DNA of 64,000 nt from Marinobacterium rhizophilum. GTDB taxonomy: Bacteria > Pseudomonadota > Gammaproteobacteria > Pseudomonadales > Balneatricaceae. Positions 8,657-17,574 of this stretch are shown one piece after another. Positions within the stretch are counted from its first letter, which is position 1; each line of letters starts with the position of its first letter. Below the pieces are notes generated by a model that saw only the letters and a list, made by a program, of their open reading frames with translations, searched no databases and was not told the DNA's origin. The stretch is from positions 124,001 through 188,000 of the forward strand of contig NZ_CP073347.1 of NCBI RefSeq assembly GCF_024397915.1, written 5' to 3'. Both the position numbers and the translations under genes were made by a program.

Positions 8657-9352
8657 TTAGTCGCTCTGTGCCTGGGAGGCTTTTAGCCTGCGCTCCAGCT
8701 GCTCCAGGTGTTGCTGCAGATGCTGGACCTGGAGGGCGGTGTTCTGCATCGAGCGGATGGCGCGTAATCTGCCCAGGCAACTGCGGTACTGATGGGCGGC
8801 GACCTGCAGCTGGCCGCGGGCCTCCAGCGCCTGGGCCTCCAGAATGGACAGGTCGCAGCTGACGCGATGATAGCCGCGTTTGATATGGCGCTGGCACAGC
8901 TCGACTGTATCTTCGGGGAGTTCGCCTTTGTCCTGAAACAGGCGCAGTAGCTGGGCCAGGTCGCGCAGCAGGGCGCGCACCCGACGGGCACTGTGCTGGT
9001 CGGGGAGGCGCGTCAGAGCGCCTGCGGGTAGCGCCGGCTCAAGCGGCATTTCGGCAAAGTGCTGCTCCTGGGCCAGGCGATCCTGGGCACTGCAGGTACG
9101 CGGAGCCAGTCGCTGCAGTTCATCCAGCGTAAGGGACAGGCTGGTGGCCAGTGCGTGGCGGATCTCGGCACTCTGGAAGGGGGCGGGAAGGTTGTCGGCC
9201 AAGTAGTTCAGGTGACGCTGGTGTTCCTGCAGTTGGGCGGCGCGTTCACGGCGCTGCTGGCGCCGGCTGACAATCTGCTGGGTGACGCTGGTGGTCACAA
9301 CGCACAGCAGTATGGCGGCAAGAATCAGCAGTCCTGTTTCGGTCGGGCTCAT
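8657..9352 (-). CDS. Hypothetical membrane-anchored coiled-coil protein
   Basis: 231 residues, family not recognised. One N-terminal membrane span (about residues 7-25, GLLILAAILLCVVTTSVT) is followed by an Arg/Gln-rich stretch and long amphipathic helices rich in Leu, Gln, Arg and Glu. Heptad character is strongest near residues 30-60 and in the last 60 residues. The start at 9352 has AGGA just upstream. It converges with the thioesterase and faces away from the tRNA operon. A structural or scaffold role at the inner membrane fits, but the function is unknown. Confidence 0.75.
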   Translation of the reverse strand: MSPTETGLLILAAILLCVVTTSVTQQIVSRRQQRRERAAQLQEHQRHLNYLADNLPAPFQSAEIRHALATSLSLTLDELQRLAPRTCSAQDRLAQEQHFAEMPLEPALPAGALTRLPDQHSARRVRALLRDLAQLLRLFQDKGELPEDTVELCQRHIKRGYHRVSCDLSILEAQALEARGQLQVAAHQYRSCLGRLRAIRSMQNTALQVQHLQQHLEQLERRLKASQAQSD

Positions 9353-9420
9353 GGCTGTCCTGGGGCGTTAGCTAAAAAATGAACATATTGATTTTATAGG
9401 AAAAAAACCTGAAAAAACCC

Positions 9421-9449
9421 TTGACCTGATCCGGCGTCGGCAATAATAT
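9421..9449 (+). promoter_or_regulatory. Sigma70 promoter of tRNA operon 1
   Basis: TTGACC (9421-9426), a 17-base spacer, TAATAT (9444-9449), then a GC-rich discriminator (CGCCCCGC) as is usual for stringently controlled stable-RNA promoters. The first tRNA begins 33 bases after the -10 box. Confidence 0.9.
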
Positions 9450-9482
9450 ACGCCCCGCATTTGGCGCTAAGCCAAAGCGGAT

Positions 9483-9558
9483 GTCCCATTCGTCTAGTGG
9501 TCCAGGACACCGCCCTTTCACGGCGGTAACAGGGGTTCGAACCCCCTATGGGACGCCA
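9483..9558 (+). tRNA. tRNA-Glu(TTC)
   Basis: 76-nt cloverleaf with encoded CCA: acceptor GTCCCAT/ATGGGAC, anticodon stem CCGCC/GGCGG with loop CTTTCAC (anticodon TTC), T-loop GGTTCGAACCC. First gene of tRNA operon 1. Confidence 0.97.
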
Positions 9559-9591
9559 TTTTCTGGTAACCGTTCGGTTGGCAGGAAATAA

Positions 9592-9667
<76 letters not shown>

Positions 9668-9669
9668 AT

Positions 9670-9698
9670 CCTCGCAAGAGGGTGAACCTCGCAAGAGG
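9670..9698 (+). repeat. Tandem mini-hairpins CCTCGCAAGAGG between tRNA-Gly and tRNA-Glu
   Basis: CCTCGCAAGAGG occurs at 9670-9681 and again at 9687-9698, five bases apart. Each copy can fold as a four-base stem with a GCAA (GNRA) tetraloop. The same pair recurs in the second tRNA operon at 46385-46413, so it is conserved between the copies and may be a processing or spacing signal. Confidence 0.7.
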
Positions 9699-9707
9699 CG
9701 ATTTATT

Positions 9708-9783
9708 GTCCCATTCGTCTAGTGGTCCAGGACACCGCCCTTTCACGGCGGTAACAGGGGTTCGAACCCCCTATGGGACGCCA
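9708..9783 (+). tRNA. tRNA-Glu(TTC), second copy
   Basis: Identical in sequence to the tRNA-Glu at 9483-9558, with encoded CCA; third gene of the operon. Confidence 0.97.
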
Positions 9784-9816
9784 CTTTCTGACAGCCGCCC
9801 GGCTATCAGGAAAAAA

Positions 9817-9892
<76 letters not shown>

Positions 9893-9936
9893 AATTTTGA
9901 TCTACAGACGTCCACTGGGGTCTGTAAGTCGTTGAA

Positions 9937-9959
9937 AAAGGAGCGAAAGCTCCTTTTTT
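9937..9959 (+). terminator. Rho-independent terminator of tRNA operon 1
   Basis: Stem AAAGGAGC / GCTCCTTT with a GAAA tetraloop and a following T run, 45 bases after the last tRNA. The same terminator, with about 40 bases of identical leader, follows tRNA operon 2. Confidence 0.95.
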
Positions 9960-9966
9960 CGTTCCA

Positions 9967-10908
9967 AGAAACTTCCTCCTTGCTCCCCAGTGGTTTTCAA
10001 GCCCATCGATTGTTTATCGCTGTGCCCCCGCCGTTGAGGGCTGCCGGACCTGCCGCTGCTAGTGCTGGATTGTTGCCCGGATCGGGTAAGGCGTACTCCG
10101 TCCGTTTTGGTATTTCCCCATGGCTTTGGTGTCCTGTCCTGTTTCTTTGCGGTGCGGTGCTGGTCGACGTGCGCAGTCCAACCGTCACCCCTCAACGAAC
10201 CTGCGGTTATCCTGTGGGGCTAAGCCTCTGTTGAGGGCTTGCAGGGCAGCAAATGCATGATGCGACCACGCTGATCGTTACGTAGCCAGGGGTTGCCCAT
10301 TCTTCTGGCCCCATATGTAACGAGGCTGTCGAGCGAAGTTGCTTGGTTCAGATGCGTATCGGTTCTACGTGCTTGAGCCTTGGCACGGCGCGTACACCCG
10401 GCAAGCTGGTGAAACCTGAACTCCAGTGTTCCGGTCGGCAGTACCCTGGGTGTCCCGCTGGCGAGCCGGCACCTGCTCGGCTTGAAGTATTGCCTGTGAA
10501 GTACCGGTACCCCGTCTTCGCGGGTTATGGCCTGTGTTCGGTCCCGCGAACCTGCTCAAGGCGTTTCGCCAGGTCGGCGGCCATATCGAGGTTCTTCGGT
10601 GCTGCCTCCGAGTTGCCAGGGCTTTTCAATGCTTCAGCGCGCCACTCGTAATCGCCGATCAGCTGGCGTCCGGTTTTGTGTTCTTGAGTGTCGCCAGAGG
10701 GGCTGCCGATCAGCTGGGCGACGCTCAAGGTGGCCGCATTGCTGCAGGGACGCTTGCTGGTAGGGGCGCCGGTGGCAGTCCTGGCGCCTATTGCCGGGAA
10801 GGTCGGGATGGAAACAGGTTTTGTGCTCCAGGGGCCGCGGTTCTGAGGGTCGCCAATAAAGCAAAGCACGGCGGTTTGGCCCGCCATGCTCTGCCCGCAG
10901 GCTGTTCA
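9967..10908. other. Gene-poor stretch of about 0.95 kb
   Basis: No gene can be supported between the tRNA terminator and fdhA. The best candidate is a 120-codon minus-strand frame at 10525-10887 (ATG start, G/C-leaning third positions, C-terminus reading NLDMAADLAKRLEQVRG), which has no recognisable family or clear ribosome binding site and could be a gene fragment. The remainder holds no repeat, RNA or hairpin that I can name. Confidence 0.5.
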
Positions 10909-10936
10909 CGAATCACGAATCACGAATCACGAATCA
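10909..10936. repeat. Four tandem copies of CGAATCA, then a TTCACC-rich tract
   Basis: CGAATCA is repeated four times exactly and is followed at 10941-10966 by imperfect TTCACC units. It lies just beyond the 3' end of fdhA. The same heptamer occurs three times at 454-474, so it is a dispersed simple repeat of this genome rather than a CRISPR or gene-specific element. Confidence 0.8.
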
Positions 10937-10973
10937 GCCCTTCACCTTCACCTTTCACCTTTTACCTAGCAGC

Positions 10974-12173
10974 TCAGGCCGCCACGGTGCCGTGCGGATC
11001 GATAACGTACTTCTTGGCCGCACCACCGTCGAACTCGGCGTAGCCGTTAGGCGCCTGGTCCAGGCTGATCACTTCCACGTTCACCGCGTCGGCAATCTTC
11101 ACCTTGTTAAACAGGATGGCCTGCATCAGCGGGCGGTGGTACTTCATCACCGGGCACTGGCCGGTGTGGAAACTGTGGGACTTGGCCCAGCCCAGACCAA
11201 AGCGCATGCTCAGGGCGCCCTGCTTGGCGGCATCATCCACGGCACCGGGATCTTCGGTGACGTACAGACCCGGGATGCCGATCTGGCCGCCGGCGCGGGT
11301 CAGGCTCATGGCGGAGTTCAGTACAGTCGCAGGTGCTTCCTTGCCGTGGTTGCAGCCACAGGCGTGGGCTTCGAAACCGACGCAGTCAACGAAGGCATCG
11401 ACTTCACGCTCGCCGAGGATGGCTTCGATCTTGTCGGCCATGTCGCCTTCCTGGGTCAGGTCGATGGTTTCGCAGCCAAAGCTGCGCGCCTGGACCAGGC
11501 GATCTTCCACCATGTCGCCAACGATGACGCAGGCGGCACCCAGCAGGTGAGCGGATACCGCCGCTGCCAGGCCGACGGGGCCGGCGCCAGCGATGTACAC
11601 GGTGGAACCCGGGCCAACGCCCGCGGTCACGCAGCCGTGGAAGCCGGTGGGGAAGATGTCGGACAGCAGCGTCAGGTCACGGATTTTCTCCATCGCCTGG
11701 TCCGCATCCGGGAATTTCAGCAGGTTGAAGTCGGCATAGGGCACCATGACGTATTCGGCCTGGCCACCGACCCAGCCACCCATGTCGACGTAGCCGTAGG
11801 CGGCGCCGGGGCGAGCCGGGTTTACATTCAGGCAGATGCCGGTCTTGCCTTCCTTGCAGCTGCGGCAGCGGCCACAGGCAATGTTGAAGGGCACGGAAAC
11901 CAGGTCGCCCTGCTGGATGAATTCGACGTCGCGGCCGCATTCAACCACGATGCCGGTGATTTCGTGGCCCAGCACCAGGCCTTCTTCGGCGGTGGTGCGT
12001 CCGCGCACCATGTGCTGGTCGCTACCGCAGATGTTGGTGGTTACGACCTTGAGGATAACGCCGTGGTCGCACTTGCGGTTGCCAATGGCAAGTTCGGGAT
12101 AGGCGATGGATTCGACGGCGACTTTGCCGGCGCCTTTATAAACGACACCGCGGTTTGTAGTATTTGTAGTCAT
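10974..12173 (-). CDS. fdhA: Glutathione-independent formaldehyde dehydrogenase, zinc-dependent
   Basis: Oxidises formaldehyde to formate with tightly bound NAD; medium-chain dehydrogenase of the Pseudomonas putida FdhA type, 399 residues. Visible features are the catalytic zinc site NICGSDQHMVRGRT and GHEITGIV, the structural zinc cysteines in CGRCRSCKEGKTGIC, the NAD-binding GAGPVGLAAA, and the long insert (CGCNHGKEAP) typical of this subfamily. AGAGAG precedes the ATG. It is the last gene of the cassette holding a VanA/VanB-type demethylase, whose product formaldehyde it would remove. A broken fragment of a second copy lies at 18172-18232. Confidence 0.95.
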   Translation of the reverse strand: MTTNTTNRGVVYKGAGKVAVESIAYPELAIGNRKCDHGVILKVVTTNICGSDQHMVRGRTTAEEGLVLGHEITGIVVECGRDVEFIQQGDLVSVPFNIACGRCRSCKEGKTGICLNVNPARPGAAYGYVDMGGWVGGQAEYVMVPYADFNLLKFPDADQAMEKIRDLTLLSDIFPTGFHGCVTAGVGPGSTVYIAGAGPVGLAAAVSAHLLGAACVIVGDMVEDRLVQARSFGCETIDLTQEGDMADKIEAILGEREVDAFVDCVGFEAHACGCNHGKEAPATVLNSAMSLTRAGGQIGIPGLYVTEDPGAVDDAAKQGALSMRFGLGWAKSHSFHTGQCPVMKYHRPLMQAILFNKVKIADAVNVEVISLDQAPNGYAEFDGGAAKKYVIDPHGTVAA

Positions 12174-12240
12174 GACAGTGCTCTCTTTTATGTTGTGGTG
12201 CCCATCAGGGCTTGTTCGCGTGCTTTGTGCTTATTTCCGG

Positions 12241-13593
12241 TTATGCACCCTGGGCTGGGCTTTCGGCCAGCACGGGCTGGATTGCATTACGATGCGTCTT
12301 GTGAAGGAGTGCGATGGCCAGCGCCGCCAATACAAAGACGGCACCGTAGAGTTGGTACAGGTCAGCCGGTGCCCACTGTGTATCGATCAGTACACCCGCG
12401 ACGAGGGGAGACAGAATCGCCCCAACCCGGCCGGTGCCGATACCCCAGCCGAGGCCGGTCACGCGTTCCGCCGCACCGTAGATACCGGGCGTGAGCGCGT
12501 AGACGCCAGCGATGCAACCATTCAAAAAGATCCCGATCAGCAACACGATGCCCAGGGCGATCGTTACATTGCCGGTGCTATAGATGAAAACAGCCAGGAG
12601 TACGGCGGTGATGATCATGTAGGCGGTCAACACTTTCGAAAGCCTGAACCTGGCTGCCAGCAACCCGACCAGTGCGGTACCGAATATGCCGCCTATGTTC
12701 AGCAGTATGCCGCCGGTGATGCCCTGCTGGGTTGTCAGGCCAGCGGACACCAGCAAGCGGGGCGTCCAGCTCATGACGAAATAGAAACCGAACATGACCA
12801 GAAAAAAAGCGGCCCAAATCAGCAAAGTCGAACGTAGCAGGGCAGGGGAAAACAGCCGTCGGATACTGCCAAGTGAATTTTCCTTCGACACCTGAGTGAC
12901 GCCGGGAAGCTTGGTCAGCACGGGAATGCCCATTTTCTTGGCGAGTCTGTTGATACGCTGAAGCGAATTTTTCGGCCGACGCGTGATCAGGAAGTCGATG
13001 GACTCAGGAAACAGCATGACCATGACAGGTACCGTCGCTAGCGTAACGATACCGCCGTAGAGAAAGACCGAGCGCCACCCCAGGTCCGGAATGATGTGGG
13101 CCGCAACGGTACCGCCGATTGTGGCACCCAGTGCATAGGCTGTGGACTGAAGGCTGATGGATAGCCCCCGCCAGCGTTTGGACGAGTACTCTCCCGCGGC
13201 CACATAACTGCTGGCCAGAATGCCGCCGATGCCCACGCCAGTAAACAGCCGCAGCACACCCAGCATTTCAGGGCTGGAGGCAAAGGAGGAGCAGATCATC
13301 CCGGTGCCGGCAATGCTGACGCTCAGGATGATGAGCGGGCGGCGTCCCACGACATCCGCCCAGGGTGCGACGAAGAGCGATCCGATCGCCATGCCGACCA
13401 GACCTGCGCTGAGCAGGTATCCCAGCTCTGCTCCATTGAGACTCCACTCTGTAGAAACCGGAGCAGCCACGAATGCCATGACAAGGACATCAAAGCCATC
13501 CATCATGTTGATCAGAAAGCAAAGAGCCACGACCATGCATTGATACGGGGCCATTGGCCTGGTATCAAGGTTTTCTCTAATTGTCATAGTCAT
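12241..13593 (-). CDS. MFS transporter, aromatic acid:H+ symporter (AAHS) family
   Basis: 450-residue inner-membrane permease with 12 predicted spans. NMMDGFDVLVMAF in the first span is the AAHS signature (PcaK/VanK/BenK group), and the loop 2-3 motif appears as PWADVVGRRPLI. The ATG at 13593 is followed two codons later by another ATG; either may be used. It lies 67 bp upstream of fdhA and 246 bp downstream of the oxygenase gene, so import of an aromatic acid such as vanillate is the natural reading. The exact substrate is inferred from context. Confidence 0.88.
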   Translation of the reverse strand: MTMTIRENLDTRPMAPYQCMVVALCFLINMMDGFDVLVMAFVAAPVSTEWSLNGAELGYLLSAGLVGMAIGSLFVAPWADVVGRRPLIILSVSIAGTGMICSSFASSPEMLGVLRLFTGVGIGGILASSYVAAGEYSSKRWRGLSISLQSTAYALGATIGGTVAAHIIPDLGWRSVFLYGGIVTLATVPVMVMLFPESIDFLITRRPKNSLQRINRLAKKMGIPVLTKLPGVTQVSKENSLGSIRRLFSPALLRSTLLIWAAFFLVMFGFYFVMSWTPRLLVSAGLTTQQGITGGILLNIGGIFGTALVGLLAARFRLSKVLTAYMIITAVLLAVFIYSTGNVTIALGIVLLIGIFLNGCIAGVYALTPGIYGAAERVTGLGWGIGTGRVGAILSPLVAGVLIDTQWAPADLYQLYGAVFVLAALAIALLHKTHRNAIQPVLAESPAQGA

Positions 13594-13839
13594 AATGAAA
13601 TTCCATCCAGTATTGCACCGAACGATTACTATTGTTCATGTTGTAATCGCTGTTTTTATTGAGAAATTTACTTGGGATTGAACTATCGGTAATAAATACT
13701 TTAGTTTCGCCTGTGAAATTAACTTGCCCGCCCGTTTATGTGTTTGGTATCGAGATACTGACCATCCGAGCCGAATGATATTTTTATCCGGTATAAAGAA
13801 AGGGCAGGCGGCTGAGAATGTCAGCCGCGGTTTATTTTT

Positions 13840-14907
13840 TCATAGTAGTTGCTCAATAATGCGCCGTGCACGGTTCGGCGCTACATCGACATGAATATCG
13901 ACCATTGGTCTATCGCCAAATTTCTGCATATTGGCGTACTGCGCCTCGATGATGGCCTTGTCTTCATCAAAGGTCAGCATGGTTTGCTCGATAACCTTTT
14001 CCTTAGTCGCTTCAGGCTCGTGAACCGGGTTGGTTGCCATGGTCCAGAAATAATGGCAACTCGTTTCAGTCTCAGGTGTAATGCCGTGAAAGCCGCGCAT
14101 ATGGAAGCCACCACGATCCGGGTCGGTCACGGATTCGGTGCCCACATCCACGGCACCGGTCCAGATCAGCAGGTGTGAAACATGAAATTCGATCTCCTGC
14201 CAACGGTCAATATTGCCTTTGAATGGGTAGGCTGCCGTATAGGTGGCAGGGGGTTCAGAGTCATACATGTAGCGTACGACCCGTACACTGCTGTCATCGC
14301 TCTCTACCTTGGTCTCGGCATTCATGTGAATTTTGGCATTGCCACCAATGGTTTTCAGATGCACATAGCCGAGATGACTGAGGTCCAGTAGGTTGTCATG
14401 TATCATCTGATAGGGCGCGTTATAGTGGTACACGCTGCCGTCGTATAAATACTTGCCTGAGCTGTGTATGTCGTACGCGGGGGCGGGGCCGGTGGGCGCG
14501 GGATGTTCGGCATCCCCGAACCAGATCCAAATGATCTGATCCCGTTCCTCTACCGGGTACGCAGCCACTTTGGCGCGCGTGGGGATTTTATCCTGCCCTG
14601 GGATCTCGATACATTTTCCGGCTTCATTGAAAAGCAGGCCATGGTATCCACAGCGTACAGCGCCGTTTTCAAGCGTACCGTTTGACAGCGGCAGTGCGCG
14701 GTGACAGCAGCGATCTTCCAGTGCTGCCACTTCCCCTGTCGCGCTACGGAAAAAAACAATGGCGTGATTGAGCAAAGTTCTTCCGAGTGGCAGGCCTTTC
14801 AGTTCCCAGGAATATCCGGCGACATACCAGCGATTCAGCGGAAAACTGGATTTTTTAGAGCCTTCAGTTTTGTCAGAGCTCGTAGGGGTAAATACTGAAA
14901 CGGTCAT
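13840..14907 (-). CDS. Rieske oxygenase, VanA-type O-demethylase alpha subunit (copy 2)
   Basis: Terminal oxygenase of a two-component Rieske monooxygenase, 355 residues. The [2Fe-2S] ligands are C67-x-H69 and C86-x2-H89 (CCHRALPLSN, RCGYHGLLF). The mononuclear iron site is in NLLDLSHLGYVH. I chose the ATG at 14907 because CAGGAGA lies just upstream; the frame continues 30 codons further without support. Its neighbours are a VanB-type reductase and a TRAP receptor. It has moderate similarity to the better VanA candidate at 22379-23428, including a shared PETETS-x-YFW segment, so it may demethylate a related methoxy-aromatic or act on another aromatic acid. The surrounding DNA is visibly richer in A/T than cassette 1. 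Confidence 0.88.
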   Translation of the reverse strand: MTVSVFTPTSSDKTEGSKKSSFPLNRWYVAGYSWELKGLPLGRTLLNHAIVFFRSATGEVAALEDRCCHRALPLSNGTLENGAVRCGYHGLLFNEAGKCIEIPGQDKIPTRAKVAAYPVEERDQIIWIWFGDAEHPAPTGPAPAYDIHSSGKYLYDGSVYHYNAPYQMIHDNLLDLSHLGYVHLKTIGGNAKIHMNAETKVESDDSSVRVVRYMYDSEPPATYTAAYPFKGNIDRWQEIEFHVSHLLIWTGAVDVGTESVTDPDRGGFHMRGFHGITPETETSCHYFWTMATNPVHEPEATKEKVIEQTMLTFDEDKAIIEAQYANMQKFGDRPMVDIHVDVAPNRARRIIEQLL

Positions 14908-14923
14908 TTTTCTCTCCTGTTTT

Positions 14924-15940
14924 TTAGATATCGCAGCGGGTGACTCGAGACATGGCATTATCAAATACGTTTTGGGCGGGCAGCGCCTTGACACCAAGTT
15001 GATCTAGATGGGACCTTATGACCTGATCAAGAAATGGGCGCCAGCGTTCATTGCTTGCCATATTCTCTACTTTATGGACAGTGTGGCCGTTATCCATGGC
15101 CTGCTTGAGTCCTTCGCTGTCGATTTCATCCAGCTTTTTTCCCATTATTCTCGCCCATTTCATACCGCTGTTCTGATCCAGAATCAGTTTCAGGTCATCG
15201 GGCAGGCTGGCGTAGCTCTTTTTATTCATGGTCGTAATAAAGGATAAGGTGTAGAGCCCAATTTCGGTATGGTGCGTCAGTTCGTCGTTGAGTCTGAAGT
15301 CCTGCATGGCTTGCCATGGGAAGGCGACGCCATCAATCACACCACGCTGTGCGGCTGTATAGGTTTCAGGCGCAGGCATACCCACAGGCTGCGCGCCCAG
15401 GGATGTCAGCAATTCGCCAACAACCGTGGTGGCTCGTCGTATTCTCAGTCCCTTCAGGTCTTCTGGTGATTTGACCAACTGGTCCTTCGTATGGATGTGA
15501 CCCGGACCATGGGCAAAGAAAAATAATGGATGGGTGTCCTGGTATTCGCTGCTGATCAGTCTATCGTCGTAGAGTCCCTGTAACACACAGCTGGCATTTT
15601 CGGCTGTTTTTACAATGCCTGGCAGTTCTATGATCTGAGTTAATGGGAATCGCCCGGCACTGTAGCCCTGTGCCGTCACTGCGATGTCTGCTATGCCATT
15701 GACCGTCGCCTCATAGCTCTGTGGTGCTTTTGCTAGGGTTTGCGACGGATATATATCTATTTCAAGGCGCCCAGAAGACTCCTTGCTTATAGTGTCAGCC
15801 CAATCATTGATGACATGGTCCACACTTGAACCTGTTGGCCAGAAGTGTGCGAGCCTCAGGCGGTATTATTCAGCTTGAGCGTTGCAGGATAGCGCAGTGA
15901 GCAGCAGGGTGCTTAGAACTAACGGGGGTATTTTTTTCAT
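14924..15940 (-). pseudogene. TRAP transporter solute receptor DctP, interrupted by an in-frame TAA
   Basis: From the ATG at 15940 the frame reads a signal peptide (MKKIPPLVLSTLLLTALSCN, then AQAE), then TAA at 15866-15868, and continues in the same frame as an otherwise intact DctP to 14924. The residue after the stop aligns with the paralogue at 20248-21270 (AEVTLRFAHPWPGSS versus AE-stop-YRLRLAHFWPTGSS), so only one codon is wrong. Translation from the downstream GTG at 15823 would give a receptor without a signal peptide, which is useless in the periplasm. No permease genes accompany it. It is most likely a recent pseudogene; a sequencing error is possible. Confidence 0.85.
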
Positions 15941-16062
15941 GTAGGTGTCCTTTTTGTTGTTTTTACTGCTTTAAGGAACGGGTGTGTAAATTTAATAAAT
16001 GATAGATTGGTTGTTGTATGGTCGTTAGGTTTTTAACTATTTTTCTGTTGATTAATCAGGTT

Positions 16063-17016
16063 TTAAAGGTCGAGTACCAGTCGGGGACTTTTGGCACGGG
16101 AGCAGCAAGGTGTGAACTGGTCATTTTTTTCGTGCTCGCTTTGCGTCATAAACTCATCTCGATGTTCCGGCTCTCCATGTAATATTCGGGTGATGCAGGA
16201 ACCGCATATGCCTTGCTCACAGGACACTGGAATATCAATGCCGGCGGAGTCCAGTACTTCAAAAACAGTTTTGTCGGCTGGAATCTCGTATATTCTGCCA
16301 TTGCTGGCAAGCTCTACCTGAAAGGGCCTGTCCTGCTCCGAGCGGGTCGCGGGGGCTGCAAAGTACTCGCGATGGAGCTGATCTTCAGGCCAGCCATTCA
16401 AGCGTGCAGTACCCAGTACATGCTCGATAAAGCCGCCTGGGCCGCAGATGTACAGGTGCGTACCCGCCTGGGGCGACTGCAACAGCTCTGTTGCATTAAG
16501 CTTTTGCGTGGCGGGGCCGTCATCAAAATGCAGCTGTACACGTGACGCGAATTCTGATGCTTTTATCCGATCGGTAAATGCGGCCAACGCCGGTGAGCGG
16601 GAGCAATAATGGAGTTCGAAGTCAGCCCCTTTCTGCTGCAGCTCCTCAGCCATGCACAGGATGGGCGTGATGCCAATGCCGCCGGCCATCAGAATGTATC
16701 TGTCTGCTTGCGTTGTTAACGAGAACAGATTGCGGGGAGCGCTTATTTTAAGCGTATCGCCTGCTTTCAGTCCATTGTGCATCGCCACAGAGCCACCACG
16801 GGAGTTCGGCTCTTTAAGAACAGCAATCAGATACCGGTCCCGTTCATCAGGATGATTACAGAGGGAGTACTGGCGTACAAGGTTGGATCCAAGTTGTACA
16901 TCTATGTGGGCGCCTGCGCTAAATTCTGGCAGATATTTCCCCTCCGGGCAGCGCAGCTCAAAACTATAAATACCTTGTGCCTCAATATTTTTTTGACTGA
17001 TGACTACGTCAAGCAT
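16063..17016 (-). CDS. VanB-type oxidoreductase (FNR-like, C-terminal 2Fe-2S ferredoxin domain), copy 2
   Basis: Electron-transfer partner of a Rieske oxygenase: FMN/NAD-binding reductase (about residues 1-220) fused to a plant-type ferredoxin (about 230-317). RQYSLCN is the flavin site, GGIGITPILCMAEEL and CGPGGFIEHV are NAD-side motifs, and CEQGICGSC with a later Cys ligates the cluster. I chose the ATG at 17016; a GTG five codons upstream is possible. It is first in the minus-strand group vanB2-dctP-vanA2. Near its 5' end (16883-16892) the coding sequence contains TTGGATCCAA, the core of the VanR operator, possibly by chance. Confidence 0.9.
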   Translation of the reverse strand: MLDVVISQKNIEAQGIYSFELRCPEGKYLPEFSAGAHIDVQLGSNLVRQYSLCNHPDERDRYLIAVLKEPNSRGGSVAMHNGLKAGDTLKISAPRNLFSLTTQADRYILMAGGIGITPILCMAEELQQKGADFELHYCSRSPALAAFTDRIKASEFASRVQLHFDDGPATQKLNATELLQSPQAGTHLYICGPGGFIEHVLGTARLNGWPEDQLHREYFAAPATRSEQDRPFQVELASNGRIYEIPADKTVFEVLDSAGIDIPVSCEQGICGSCITRILHGEPEHRDEFMTQSEHEKNDQFTPCCSRAKSPRLVLDL

Positions 17017-17574
17017 CCTACTATCTCTCACTTTAAACGCATAAGGTATCTACATCAGCTGTAAAGGCTAAAGTTGAACTCAGGCGTCGATTTAAGTCAA
17101 TGTAGCCTACCCATGTTATTAAGGGTTCAGCCAAGTATCGAATAGCGTCGTGAAAAATTATTTTAAGCTGGGGGGTATTGGTGATTGTCATGGAAGACAC
17201 CTGCATTTTTATAATTTATTACTCGCGGGATAACGAGGCGTTATTACTGTCGAATGAGTCTGTAGCGTATGTGGTTAAATATAGAGCGATATTGGTTGTG
17301 ATGTCAACGGTTTTTTAGTCTTGCCTTCTCACGCGCAAGCTCGGCGCTCTCGGCGCGGGTCAGCGAGAATGGATAGGTACGACGTGCAGCGTGGCCAGAG
17401 GTGTTAACCCACAGCATCTAAGTCTTCCCATCGTCGAACAGGCGGGCTAGCATCAATGGCCACAATGCAGGTGTAACCATCGAACCGTATACTAGAACCC
17501 TTGGCTCTGTAACGAGGGATCAGGTCTGGCACCGCTACTTACTCATCAGACTATTTACAAAGCAGCAGACTTCC
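17017..17574. other. Divergent intergenic region between vanB2 and the marR gene
   Basis: About 560 bp, A/T-rich near the vanB2 side and so the likely site of divergent promoters, although no box pair stands out. A minus-strand 37-codon frame at 17304-17417 (MLWVNTSGHAARRTYPFSLT, ending in a charged helix) has GGAAG seven bases before its ATG. It could be a tiny gene or the tail of a lost one; the frame upstream is closed by a stop. Confidence 0.45.

Noticed and set aside
10909..10936. CRISPR array
   Set aside because: Seven-base tandem repeat without spacers; no cas genes in the window.
10992..12494. Plus-strand open frame (500 codons) across fdhA and the MFS start
   Set aside because: Antisense to the well-supported fdhA; spans two genes and has low-complexity Gly/Val/Asp/His composition.
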